From: Halosolutus halophilus
Lineage (GTDB): Archaea; Halobacteriota; Halobacteria; Halobacteriales; Natrialbaceae
Reading direction: 5' to 3'
DNA: 64,000 bases
Assembly: GCF_022869805.1 (NCBI RefSeq)
Contig: NZ_CP094974.1
Location: 372,001 to 436,000 of the forward strand
Below, one piece after another: positions 42,365 to 51,120 of the stretch. A model generated the notes under the pieces. The model saw nothing but the letters and a program-made list of their open reading frames with translations, had not been told where the DNA came from and searched no databases. Each line of letters opens with the position of its first letter. Positions within the stretch are counted from its first letter, which is position 1. The position numbers were made by a program, and so were the translations under genes.

Positions 42365-45300
42365 TCACTCGGAGAACGCGTCGTCGGCGCAGCCGAGCGA
42401 CGTGTGCATGCAGTCCCGGCAGTGGGGGCCACACTGGGCAGTTCCGAACTCGCTCTCGTCCGCGGTCCGGAGGTCCGCCGTCAACTGGGATCGCCTGTCC
42501 AGCAACTGGGCGGCGGAAAACAGCTGGACGTCGGGACCGTTCGAACCGACGTAGACGTACCCGGCCGTTCGGATCGGCGTCGAGAACACGTCCCGGGCGG
42601 CGAGGAGGTACAGCAGCAACTGGTAACTCTCCCCCGGTTCCGTACGCTGACTCCCGGTCTTGTAATCGAGGATCACGACGTTCCCGTCGTCGTCCCGCTT
42701 GATCGCGTCGATCGCACCGACGATCGGACCGCTCAGGTCCGGGTCGTAGTCCGCGAGTTCGAACGGGACTTCCGCGCCGAGCGATTCCCAGTCGGCGGCC
42801 CGTGTCTCGAAGTATCGATCGACGCAGGCTTTCGCCCCCGGAACGGCCTCCTCGAGGTCGTGGAGTCGCCCGAGTCGATCGCAGGCCGTCCGCCACTCGT
42901 CGGGATCGGTGTAGTCCCGCCAGAACGCCGCTTCCGCGACGAAGTGGAACAGGTTCCCGATCGCGACGGGTGACGCGCCGGTCGCGTCGGACGAGTCCGG
43001 GAGGCTGTACCCGAGCGGGTCCGCGAACGCGTCGACGACGTGATCGAGTACGTGACGTCGGTCGCACTGCCCGACCGTCTCGACGGCGCTGTGGCTGTGA
43101 CGACGCTCCAGTTCCCGCGCGACGCCACCCGTGAGGTCCGTCCGGAACCCGACGGCCTCGGGATCGACCGACGAGAGCGTCCCCGCGCGGAGTTGCCGGG
43201 CCAGTCCCAGCGCCTCGTCGATCGCGTCGTCGAGGGCGATGGGCGTCTGGAAGTACTGGAGCGACATCGACTCGCGGTCCAGTCCGGCGTCGATCTCCTC
43301 CGTGAGATCGGTTCTGAACCGCTCGTCGAGTCCCTCGTAGCTGTCGGTGATCCGGTCCCAGACGTCCATGTGCGGGCCGGCGACGCTCCACTCGACGTCG
43401 TCGGAGAGGTACTCGTCGAGTTGGCTGGCCGGGACGTCGGGCGCGTCGGGGTCGGTGCCGAAGAGGAACAGCCGTTCTTTCGCGCGGGTCAGCCCGACGT
43501 GGAGCACCCGCCACTCCTCCGGTACTTCCCCCGCCGAGTGGTCGGTCCACAGCGAGGTGGTCCGATCGCCGTCGACGAGATCCACGAGCGCGGCGAACGA
43601 GTGGGTCGACCGGGGATAGGGGTTCGGAACGTCCCCGGGCGGGAGCGGCGGCCAGTTGTCGGCGCTCAGGAACGGGAGCATCACGACGTCGAACTCCAGC
43701 CCCTTGGCCTGGAAGATCGTCATGACGTCGACCTTGTCCCCCGTCCCCTCCGCCGTCTCCAGTTCGCCGCCCGGCTCTCGTCTGGTGACCTCCCCCTGCA
43801 GTTCGAGATACGAGACGAACTCCTCGGTGAGCATCGACTGCGTGACCCGGCCCTCGTCGAACGACTCCATGAGTCGTTCGATCGCGGCGAGTTCCCGCCG
43901 CTCGGAAGCCGTCAGGAACCACTCGAACCGCGTCTCCCGCTTGAGTTCGGCGTAGAGTTCCGAGATCGACAGCCGGTGGCGCTCCGATCGGAGGGTCTCG
44001 ACGTCCGCCCGCGCTCGCTCGATGCGCTCCGGCGCGGCGAACTCGCTCGCCGGCCGATCGGCCATCGCGCGGTACGTGCTCGTCTCGCCGCGGTTGAGCC
44101 GCTCCAGATCGGATTCGGGGACGCGGTAGAACATCGCCAGGACCCGGCTGAGACTGCCGTCGTCGTGTGGATCGACGAGCACCCGGAGGAAGGCGAGCAC
44201 CGTCTCGATCCCCGGAGACGTCCTGGCGCCCATGTCGTGGGCCAGTTCGTAGGGCAGACAGGCCTCGTCGAGCTGGGCGGCGACCAGATTGGCCTGTCGC
44301 TTCGTCCGGACGAGTACGGCGACGTCACCCAGCTCGGGTGCCTCGATCGCGGCGAGTTCACCCTTGACCAGCTTCGAGATGGCCGTGCTGACCTGTGCCG
44401 CCTGCTCGTCCTCGTCGTCCGCCGCGTCGACCGTGACGACGGCGTTCTCGACGTCGTCTTTGAACGCGTCGAGTCCGTGCGTATCGGCCGGCAGGTCGGC
44501 GACCAGATCGAGGATCGCGTCCGGCGATCGGAAGTTCAGGTCCAGCGTGTAGCGTTCGAACCCGTCGAGTTCGCCGGTGATCCGATCCATGTTCTCGGGG
44601 TGGGCACCCCGCCACTCGTAGATCGCCTGGTCCTGATCGCCGATGACGAACAGCTCCGTCTCGGCGCCCAGCGTGGCGATGAGGTCGAGTTGCGCGTCGT
44701 CGGTGTCCTGGAACTCGTCACAGAGGAGCAGATCCCACTGGTCGACGATCCCCGATCGGACGGCGTCGTCCGCCAGTAACGCGGTGGCCTGCCGAATGAG
44801 ATCGTCGTAATCGAGGGCCTGCTGAAACTCGCCGTCACCGGCGAGTTCTCGCTCGTAGGCCCGGTAGCCGGGGAGGAAGTCGTGGGTCTGCTGGAGCATC
44901 TCGACGTAGGCGACGAGCCGTCCGATCGGCGTCTGGTAGGTGTCGGTGAAAAAGGAGGGCACGTTGCCGGCGAAGAGGACCTGCGGGACGAACCGCTCGT
45001 ACCAGCTCGAAGCGCCGTTCAACAGCAGGTCCTCCAGTTCGTCGACGAGGTCGACCATCGAGCCGAGGTAGTCGGCCACCTCGGCCTCGACGGGCGTCCC
45101 GGATTCGAGCCCCCGCTGTTTGTGCTCGAGCACTACCCGGTACTTTCGGAATCGATCGCGAAACGCGAGCGGATCGTCGGTGAGAGTCGGGTTCCGATCC
45201 GTGTCGAACAGCCGCCGGCCGAGGTCGTGCAGTTCCCGGACCAGTTCCGACAGGCGGGCGATCGTGGCGGTCTCGGGTAGCGTTTCGGCGACCTCGTCGG

Positions 45301-45844
45301 GAGTGACGCCCGCCCGTTTGACGTCCTCGATGAAGTCGATGAGGTCTCGCTCGACTCGGTCGGCACCGGTCCGGGCGTCGATCGGTTCGACGAACCGGTA
45401 CTCGAGGTCGTCGACGAGCGACTGGACGATCGCCCGGCGGTCGTCGTCGGTGACGAGGTCGAAATCCGGCGCGAGGTCGAAGTAGTAGGCGTACTCGACG
45501 AGCAACTGCTGACAGAACGCGTGGTAGGTGTACGCGTCGACGTCGTACCCCCGCCCGTCCGCGAGCAGGTCGCCCAGGTCGTCCTGGATGGCGTGGGCGG
45601 CCTCGTTCGCGAACGTCAACACGAGGACGCGCTCCGGCGACGCCCCGCGGTTCTCTATCGCGTCCTCGATCCGCCACGCCATCGTCTGCGTCTTGCCGGT
45701 GCCGGCCCCGGCGCTGACGAGGATCCGCTCGTCCGTCGCGGCGATGACGTCGCGCTGGTTCCCTCGCGGCCGGAGTTGCGCGTCGTCCGTCGCGACGGCA
45801 TCCGGAACTCCGTCGCCCGTGACTGCTGGCCCTCGATCGGTCAT
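42365..45844 (-). CDS. UvrD/Rep-type helicase fused to a PD-(D/E)XK nuclease (AddA-like)
   Basis: A 1159-residue superfamily-1 helicase with a nuclease domain. Walker A is SAGAGTGKTQTM, motif II is DEFQDTDDAQ, motif III is GDQDQAIYEWRG and the helicase C-terminal motifs follow (VMTIFQAKGLEFDVVMLPFL, then LHVGLTRAKERLFLF). The C-terminal nuclease has AIDAIKRDDDGNVVILDYKTGS, an intact D...DxK site. Cysteines C1138, C1142, C1145 and C1152 plus one in CDRRHVLDH may form an Fe-S clamp. The layout resembles AddA of AddAB. The start ATG at 45844 lies inside a 23-bp tandem repeat. It is the last gene of a three-gene operon. Confidence 0.88.
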   Translation of the reverse strand: MTDRGPAVTGDGVPDAVATDDAQLRPRGNQRDVIAATDERILVSAGAGTGKTQTMAWRIEDAIENRGASPERVLVLTFANEAAHAIQDDLGDLLADGRGYDVDAYTYHAFCQQLLVEYAYYFDLAPDFDLVTDDDRRAIVQSLVDDLEYRFVEPIDARTGADRVERDLIDFIEDVKRAGVTPDEVAETLPETATIARLSELVRELHDLGRRLFDTDRNPTLTDDPLAFRDRFRKYRVVLEHKQRGLESGTPVEAEVADYLGSMVDLVDELEDLLLNGASSWYERFVPQVLFAGNVPSFFTDTYQTPIGRLVAYVEMLQQTHDFLPGYRAYERELAGDGEFQQALDYDDLIRQATALLADDAVRSGIVDQWDLLLCDEFQDTDDAQLDLIATLGAETELFVIGDQDQAIYEWRGAHPENMDRITGELDGFERYTLDLNFRSPDAILDLVADLPADTHGLDAFKDDVENAVVTVDAADDEDEQAAQVSTAISKLVKGELAAIEAPELGDVAVLVRTKRQANLVAAQLDEACLPYELAHDMGARTSPGIETVLAFLRVLVDPHDDGSLSRVLAMFYRVPESDLERLNRGETSTYRAMADRPASEFAAPERIERARADVETLRSERHRLSISELYAELKRETRFEWFLTASERRELAAIERLMESFDEGRVTQSMLTEEFVSYLELQGEVTRREPGGELETAEGTGDKVDVMTIFQAKGLEFDVVMLPFLSADNWPPLPPGDVPNPYPRSTHSFAALVDLVDGDRTTSLWTDHSAGEVPEEWRVLHVGLTRAKERLFLFGTDPDAPDVPASQLDEYLSDDVEWSVAGPHMDVWDRITDSYEGLDERFRTDLTEEIDAGLDRESMSLQYFQTPIALDDAIDEALGLARQLRAGTLSSVDPEAVGFRTDLTGGVARELERRHSHSAVETVGQCDRRHVLDHVVDAFADPLGYSLPDSSDATGASPVAIGNLFHFVAEAAFWRDYTDPDEWRTACDRLGRLHDLEEAVPGAKACVDRYFETRAADWESLGAEVPFELADYDPDLSGPIVGAIDAIKRDDDGNVVILDYKTGSQRTEPGESYQLLLYLLAARDVFSTPIRTAGYVYVGSNGPDVQLFSAAQLLDRRSQLTADLRTADESEFGTAQCGPHCRDCMHTSLGCADDAFSE

Positions 45845-45968
45845 GGTCTCGGCCCTCGATCGGTCATGGTCTCGGCCCTCGATCGGTCATGGTCTCGGCC
45901 CTCGATCGGTCATGGTCTCGGCCCTCGATCGGTCATGGTCTCGGCCCTCGATCGGTCATGGTCTCGGC
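45828..45968. repeat. 23-bp tandem repeat carrying the helicase start codon
   Basis: Five full 23-nt copies start at 45841, 45864, 45887, 45910 and 45933, with a partial copy on each side. Every copy contains catggtc, so on the minus strand each offers an ATG followed by the codons for TDRG, and each also carries a GAGG. Because 23 is not a multiple of three, successive ATGs are in different frames; only the promoter-distal one at 45844 opens the helicase frame. The remaining 213-nt gap up to 46057 holds no gene. Confidence 0.9.
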
Positions 45969-46057
45969 TCCGGAGTGTACGCGTGGGACAGCGTCGCTCG
46001 TCGACGCGGTTCGGTCGTGTCGTCCCGATTTCGCGCCGGGACGTGACCCGCCACCCG

Positions 46058-47011
46058 TCAGAATTGCACCTCCTCGTTGATGTAGTCCAGACACATCGAC
46101 TGGTACTTGCAGCGGCGACAGGACCGGGCGACGACGTCGTCCCACCGATCGGCGGCCGGTTCCCAGTCCTCGTCGACGATCCGTCCGGCTGCCTCGGCGA
46201 GGACGTCGTCACACGCTCCGCCGGCGTCCCAGCAGGCGTCCGTCACGTCCCGCCGATCCGCGACCACCTGGGGGCCGGACCGGGGTGCCTGCCCGTCGTC
46301 CTCGTAGTCCGGGTAGGTCTCCTGGGCGATCGCGTAGTAGCGGTAGCGGACGTTGTGGACGTCGATCCCGTGGGCCGCCGCGACGGCGTGGATCGTCGCG
46401 TACGCCCGGAGGACGCTCCCGACCTGCCGGGGATAAAAGCCCTCCCGGTCCCGGTAGTCCGCGACTGGATCGCTGTAGGGGTTCTCCCAGACGATCCCGT
46501 CGAGTGTCGTGACGAACCGTGCGACCTCGTAGGTCCCGCCGTCCGTCAGACAGCAATCGACGGGACAGGCGAACGTGTACCCACCCGCCGAGTAGGCGTA
46601 GGTCCCGTCGATCGCGAGCGCGCCTTCGGCGTGGGCCCGCCCGTACTCGTCGACGTAGTTCGCGACGGCGTTCCGGATACTGGCCTCGTCGTACCGCCGG
46701 TGACGGGCGGTCGCGAGCCGGGAGTCGGCCTCGGTCGACGCGTCCAGCCGCTCCTGCAGGGACTCCATCGCCGTCTCGCGGAGCGTCGCGTCGTCCCCTC
46801 CGTCACACCGCTCGAGCGCCGACGTGACGACGTCCCGGTACAGCCCGGTCCGGCGATCGATCGCGTCCCGGGTCGTCCGCGTGTAAATCGCCTGGCGGTG
46901 TTCGTACTGGTACTGGCGGGGACAGCGGAGGTACGTCTCGATCTCGTCGAGCCCGATCGGGTCGTCCGCGTTCGCGTCCGGGTTCGACGCGGGCTCGCGA
47001 TCACTCGCCAT
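46058..47011 (-). CDS. Fe-S PD-(D/E)XK-type protein, nuclease half of a split AddB
   Basis: A 317-residue protein. Cysteines C30 (in YLRCPRQYQYEH), C298, C301 and C307 (CRRCKYQSMC) form the exact C-x(n)-C-x2-C-x5-C pattern of the iron-sulfur-clamped nuclease family of AddB, Cas4 and Dna2. The expected D...(D/E)xK site reads VDCCLTDGGTYEVARF, so the catalytic lysine seems absent and nuclease activity is uncertain. It overlaps the upstream gene by 11 nt, so it is translationally coupled. The start is ATG 47011; ATG 47038 is an alternative. It probably acts as a subunit of the helicase-nuclease complex. Confidence 0.78.
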   Translation of the reverse strand: MASDREPASNPDANADDPIGLDEIETYLRCPRQYQYEHRQAIYTRTTRDAIDRRTGLYRDVVTSALERCDGGDDATLRETAMESLQERLDASTEADSRLATARHRRYDEASIRNAVANYVDEYGRAHAEGALAIDGTYAYSAGGYTFACPVDCCLTDGGTYEVARFVTTLDGIVWENPYSDPVADYRDREGFYPRQVGSVLRAYATIHAVAAAHGIDVHNVRYRYYAIAQETYPDYEDDGQAPRSGPQVVADRRDVTDACWDAGGACDDVLAEAAGRIVDEDWEPAADRWDDVVARSCRRCKYQSMCLDYINEEVQF

Positions 47012-49196
47012 CGCGTCCCTCCGACCCGTGGTCTCCATCGCGTCCTCCCGTCCCGCAGTCGCCACCGCGTCCCACCTCGCCGAGGGCCCGATCGATCTGT
47101 GCGTACACCGCCTGTTCGAACCGCGGGTCGAGCTCGTCGGACTCGAGCAGCGCACCGATCGCCCCGAACGATCGCTCGGCCCGTCTGAGATCGTACTCGG
47201 AACCCGTACTGGCCGCTCCCTGGATCCGTTCGAGCTGGTCCCACGGCTCCGACAGCACCGCCGTGCTCGCCTCGCCGTGCGTGTAGATGCCACGTTCGGC
47301 GTCCTCGGAACCGATTTCGACGACCGGGACCGCCTCGCGGTCCTCGAGGTCCGTGAGATAGCGCGAGCGGTGCTGTCGTTTGCCGAGCGCCGACTCGTTC
47401 GTCCGCGACGTACAGCAGTAGAGGCGCTGGCCCGCCGCTCGCGCCCCGATCGCCAGCTGACGTCTGGCGAGTTCGGCGTAGTAGGACTCGTAGGGTTCGT
47501 CTATCGTCTCGGGTGCGGTCTCGAACGTGGCCCGCACGTCCGCGGCGGTGGGCGTCGTCACGCCGGGGTAGCCAGGCATCTCCCGCACCCACTGGCGGGG
47601 AAACAGCTGGGTCAGCTGTCTCGATTCGGGATACTGGCCCTCGTGGACGTTCACCAGGAACACCGCCTTCCGCCGGTCGTGTTTGCAGATCCGGACGGCG
47701 TCGACGAGCACGCCGCTCTCCTCGACGTCGACGGCCGTCGAGTAGGTGTCCGAGGCGACGTAGGTGATCGCTCGCTCCAGCATCCGCACGAATCCGTCCC
47801 AGGTGTTCGCCAGGTAGTCGGCCGTCTCGACGAACGCCGCGACGTCGAGCACCCGCTCGACGTGGTGAAATTGTGCGCGCGCCTCGATGGGTTCGCTCTC
47901 CGCGATCCGCCGTTTGAGGTCGGTTTCGAGGATCCAGCGGCCGAGTTTCTCGGGAACGCCGGATTCGTCGGCCACGGCAGCGAGCGCCGCTTCCGGCCAC
48001 CCACCCAGCCGATCGGTGAGGATCCGGCGGGCGCGCTCGCGGCCCTGGCGATCGGACGCGGCGTGATACGCGGCGAGGGCGTGGAGTTCCCGCACCGCCC
48101 GGTCCCCGCTCAGGCCCGTCACCGTCGCGGACGCGGTCGGGATCCCGGCCCGCTGGAGCACCCGGCGGGCCGTTTGAATCGGCCCGGTCGAGTCCTTGAC
48201 GAGGACGGCGACGTCGCCGTAGGTCCAGTCGTACTCGGTCCGGAGGTAGCCGATCTCGTTGGCGATCGTCGCGAGTTGGTCGTAGAGGGTGTCCCCGGTG
48301 ATCGCGTAGATCGGTTCGTCGACCCCTTCGAGGACCGACTCGTCGCCGGTTGCGAGATACCGGGCGACTGCGCCGGGCGCTCCGGCCCGCTCGCGACGCC
48401 GAACTGCCGGTTCGACCGCCAGTTCTCCCCCGAGATCCTCGAGCGAGCCGGGTTCGTTCCAGACTCTCGCGATGCTGGCGTGTGCCTCGCCGAGGCACAC
48501 CAGCTCCGCGTTCTCGCCGAGCGCCGCGAGATACTCGCGTTCGACCGCGCCGAACTCCTCGAATCCGACGGCGACGATCGCCTCGAACTCCCGCTCGATC
48601 GTGGATCGGACCTCGTCGTCGTCGAGCGCCGCGATGGCCCGCGAGAGCACGTCGGGGCGTTCGACCCACCCCTGCGTCGCGAGCCAGTCGTGAAACCCCT
48701 CGCGAACGGCCTGCAATTCGGCGAGTAACTCGCTGTGGGGTCCCCGTTCCGACGCCGAGGGGAGGTCGAAGCCGCCGCCGTAGCTCGCGGCGAGCAACAC
48801 TCGACCGACGTCGCGGCCGAACGACTCGTGGCTCGCCGCGCCGGCGAAGTAGTCGTTCTCCCACGTGTGACCGTCCAGGACCATCGACAGGGTCTCGATC
48901 CGTTCCACGTCCGAGAGAATGCGCGCGTCAGGAGCGCGTTCGGTCACGACGGTCGACGCGTGTCGCGAGACGGTCTTGACGTTCGGCCGCCCGAGGAGAT
49001 CCAGTTCCTCGACGAGGGCTCGTGCGAAGTCCTCGATGCCCGTGGGAAATCGCTTCAGGACCAGAATATCGGTCACGTCGTAGCCGCGATCGGTGCGCAA
49101 CTCGTCGTACACCGCGGCCGCGTGCGCCGCCAGCGTGCCGCCTTCGAACGGCACGACTCGCAGTTCGCCCCGCAGCGGGTCCGACTCAGCTGCCAT
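47001..49196 (-). CDS. UvrD-like helicase-fold protein without Walker A (AddB-like)
   Basis: A 731-residue protein, first gene of the helicase-nuclease operon. It shows C-terminal helicase features (AVFLVNVHEGQYPESR, then ELARRQLAIGARAAGQRLYCCTSRT) and an UvrD-like domain order, but the N-terminal P-loop position reads PFEGGTLAAH with no GKT/GKS, so it should not hydrolyse ATP. This is the design of the structural AddB/RexB subunit, here separated from the Fe-S nuclease domain encoded by the next gene. ATG 49196 is preferred over GTG 49223 because a minus-strand TATA-like atatgta lies at about 49235-49241, allowing a short leader before 49196 but none before 49223. Confidence 0.75.
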   Translation of the reverse strand: MAAESDPLRGELRVVPFEGGTLAAHAAAVYDELRTDRGYDVTDILVLKRFPTGIEDFARALVEELDLLGRPNVKTVSRHASTVVTERAPDARILSDVERIETLSMVLDGHTWENDYFAGAASHESFGRDVGRVLLAASYGGGFDLPSASERGPHSELLAELQAVREGFHDWLATQGWVERPDVLSRAIAALDDDEVRSTIEREFEAIVAVGFEEFGAVEREYLAALGENAELVCLGEAHASIARVWNEPGSLEDLGGELAVEPAVRRRERAGAPGAVARYLATGDESVLEGVDEPIYAITGDTLYDQLATIANEIGYLRTEYDWTYGDVAVLVKDSTGPIQTARRVLQRAGIPTASATVTGLSGDRAVRELHALAAYHAASDRQGRERARRILTDRLGGWPEAALAAVADESGVPEKLGRWILETDLKRRIAESEPIEARAQFHHVERVLDVAAFVETADYLANTWDGFVRMLERAITYVASDTYSTAVDVEESGVLVDAVRICKHDRRKAVFLVNVHEGQYPESRQLTQLFPRQWVREMPGYPGVTTPTAADVRATFETAPETIDEPYESYYAELARRQLAIGARAAGQRLYCCTSRTNESALGKRQHRSRYLTDLEDREAVPVVEIGSEDAERGIYTHGEASTAVLSEPWDQLERIQGAASTGSEYDLRRAERSFGAIGALLESDELDPRFEQAVYAQIDRALGEVGRGGDCGTGGRDGDHGSEGRDGE

Positions 49197-49337
49197 GCGC
49201 CAGCGGCGATCGGCTCGCGTCACTCCGGGGACCGTACATATGACGCAGAAACGGAATGTCTCGATAAATAGTTTGTGGGGCGGTGGCGGCCCGTCCGCTA
49301 CAGTCCAGCCGCCGGTCCGGGGACGGATTCGGGGCCG

Positions 49338-49526
49338 TTAGCCGGTCCGGGGATCGGACTCCGGGTCACCGGAATCGTCGACGACGTCGAACTCCGTCGA
49401 TCCACACGAACAGCCGCCCTGTCCGATGATGCGCGTTTCGCCGTCCGGCCACTGACGCGCAGCGTACACGGACTCACACTCCGTACACGCCGCGAGCACT
49501 CGTCGCACGTCGTCGTTGTGCGCCAT
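49338..49526 (-). CDS. Small zinc-ribbon-like protein
   Basis: A 62-residue protein with two cysteine pairs (ACTECESVY and GGCSCGSTEF) spaced about 20 residues apart, consistent with a single zinc site. The charged tail (DDSGDPESDP) is typical of halophiles. Many haloarchaea have such orphan small zinc proteins; no function is known. It lies upstream of the helicase-nuclease operon on the same strand but 141 nt away and may be independently transcribed. Confidence 0.65.
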   Translation of the reverse strand: MAHNDDVRRVLAACTECESVYAARQWPDGETRIIGQGGCSCGSTEFDVVDDSGDPESDPRTG

Positions 49527-49712
49527 CGCTGCCGGTCGAGTACGCGTACCAGCAGAAAGAACGTTTCCACTTCTGATCTATTGCGGGAGTGTTAAATTCC
49601 CGCGAGGGAACGGCGTCCCACAGGGTACTCGGGCGTTGACGTCGGGGCCGCGTGCCTCGCGGACGTCGTCGGGGTCCGCGGGAGCCACTCCGACCGGTGA
49701 CTCGTCCGCGCC

Positions 49713-49859
49713 TTACAGCAACAGGGAGAGGACGGCGAGCACCAGAAACGCCAGGACGAGCCACTTCCCGATCGCCATGCTGAGTCCGGCGACGCCGCCC
49801 GCGCCGAGCGCTCCTGCAACGATCGCGATCACGAAGAACAGCAGTGCGAGTTCTAACAT
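49713..49859 (-). CDS. DUF1328 (UPF0391) small membrane protein
   Basis: A 48-residue, two-helix membrane protein beginning MLELALLFFVIAIVAGALG, followed by GAGGVAGLSMAIGK and a second hydrophobic stretch ending LLL. The GAGGVAG turn between two helices is the DUF1328/YtjA signature. Function is unknown; bacterial relatives are stress-induced. The gene is easily missed because of its length. An 8-bp inverted repeat (49863-49870 with 49899-49906) lies directly upstream. Confidence 0.85.
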   Translation of the reverse strand: MLELALLFFVIAIVAGALGAGGVAGLSMAIGKWLVLAFLVLAVLSLLL

Positions 49860-49862
49860 ATC

Positions 49863-49906
49863 CGTATTCAGGACGGTTTGTCGGAAGTGGGTTTGGCTTG
49901 AATACG
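49863..49906. promoter_or_regulatory. Inverted repeat upstream of the DUF1328 gene
   Basis: CGTATTCA at 49863-49870 is repeated in inverted form as TGAATACG at 49899-49906, with 28 nt between. The first arm begins 4 nt from the start codon. It may be a regulator site, but no TATA box is clear. The rest of the gap to 50102 has no gene. Confidence 0.35.
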
Positions 49907-50102
49907 CCGCCCGTGCCGCCCCGTAACGGCTCCGCGAGCGGCCGACGCCGCACGACGACCGTCTGACGTGTCGCGTCGGCGATGAACCGCCCGATCACGG
50001 TTAGTGCTGTGACGAAACGAACGAAAGAGCGGAAACGGGACAGACTCGGTCGCTGAACGTCAACGTGCCGATTGGGCGGCATCGAGGAGATCCAGTGGCG
50101 CG

Positions 50103-50501
50103 TTATTCGTTGAGGTGTCCACGATACCCCTTCGGTTCGAATCCACGGCGACAGATCACCCGCTTGCGACCTACGGTGATCGCGCTGATCTGGTCGTCGT
50201 CTTCCATCCGATCGATGACGGTCTCGAGCCGGTCCTCCGTCCAGCCGGTTTCCTCCTGGACCGTCCTCTGGTTGACGCGTCCGCCGCGTTTCACGAGGAG
50301 CCTGAGAACTTTGTCCTCGTCGGGGAGGTCCCGTTCGTCGACGCCGTACTCGATCTGTTCTGCGTAGCTCAACGTTTCGTCGTCCTCCTCGGCGGCCGAT
50401 CCTTCGGGCGCGGTCGCCGTGGACTCGGTCGATTCCCCCTCGTCGGCGGCGCTCGAAGACCAGAGGGACGAGAGTCGAGTTCGAAGTGCACTGAATACCA
50501 T
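50103..50501 (-). CDS. Winged-helix DNA-binding protein
   Basis: A 132-residue protein. An amphipathic N-terminus (MVFSALRTRLSSLWSS) and acidic linker precede a winged-helix domain: DEDKVLRLLVKRGGRVNQRTVQEETGWTEDRLETVIDRMEDDDQISAITVGRKRVICRRG. The recognition helix region (NQRTVQEETGWTEDRLETVIDRM) is clear. The 5' region is informative: a minus-strand TATA box in the AT-rich stretch at 50570-50580 and a strong Shine-Dalgarno ggagggtgatc immediately before the ATG at 50501, so it has a leader of about 45 nt, unlike most genes here. The target is unknown. Confidence 0.8.
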   Translation of the reverse strand: MVFSALRTRLSSLWSSSAADEGESTESTATAPEGSAAEEDDETLSYAEQIEYGVDERDLPDEDKVLRLLVKRGGRVNQRTVQEETGWTEDRLETVIDRMEDDDQISAITVGRKRVICRRGFEPKGYRGHLNE

Positions 50502-50690
50502 GTGTCGATCACCCTCCACTGAGACTATCGCTGCTTGGACGCGCTCCTACCTTGATCTTATGTTTCACCATTTATATATTACCACTCGTAACCGTCCGGG
50601 TATATCTGTTGTGACACTCGCGTCACCGAATAGCCCCGGCCTTGCGACCCGCAAGTCGGTTATTTCCTCACTATTCCGACATCCGAACGG
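50502..50690. promoter_or_regulatory. AT-rich promoter region of the winged-helix gene
   Basis: A minus-strand TATA-like tatatatta-type stretch at 50570-50580 lies about 70 nt upstream of the start, and ggagggtgatc at about 50506-50516 is a near-perfect match to the 16S rRNA 3' end. No gene lies in the gap. Confidence 0.55.
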
Positions 50691-50921
50691 CTAGAGCCGC
50701 TCCCGGACGCTACGGACGATTTCGTCGACGTCGTACTCGTCTTGCTGCTTGTCGAAGACGACGTCCCCGTCCGCCCGGACGATGAAGACGCCCCGATCGC
50801 CCGTCTCGAGCGTGACGGCGTCGAGTTCCTCACCGAACGACGTCAGGAGGGCGTGCTGGACGTCCTCTGCGCGGCTCAGGAAGCCACACGGGACGCAGTA
50901 CTCGATTTCGACGGTCGTCAT
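50691..50921 (-). CDS. Rdx-family (SelW/SelT/SelH-like) thioredoxin-fold protein
   Basis: A 76-residue protein starting MTTVEIEYCVPCGFLSRAEDV with a C-x2-C redox motif (C9, C12) followed by LTSFGEELDAVTLETGDRGVFIV and DGDVVFDKQQD, the Rdx/SelW pattern. It probably reduces thiols or binds a redox partner. The start is ATG 50921; a minus-strand TATA-like ttata at about 50942-50947 gives a leaderless transcript. The frame is open to 51083, but the extra part is not conserved in type. Confidence 0.85.
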   Translation of the reverse strand: MTTVEIEYCVPCGFLSRAEDVQHALLTSFGEELDAVTLETGDRGVFIVRADGDVVFDKQQDEYDVDEIVRSVRERL

Positions 50922-51120
50922 ACCGGAGCGTTCGGTTCCCCGGTATAAACCGTTCCGGGTCGGCGGGGACGATCGGTTCCGGACGCCGGTCGGTCGACGA
51001 TACAGAACGCCGGTTCGCCGTCGATCGATCCGGCCTGCGCCCGGTATCGTAGTCACTGAACGTCGGCGCACACCCGATCGCACGTCGACTGTGCGATCGG
51101 TGAGGACGTGGAAAACGGGA

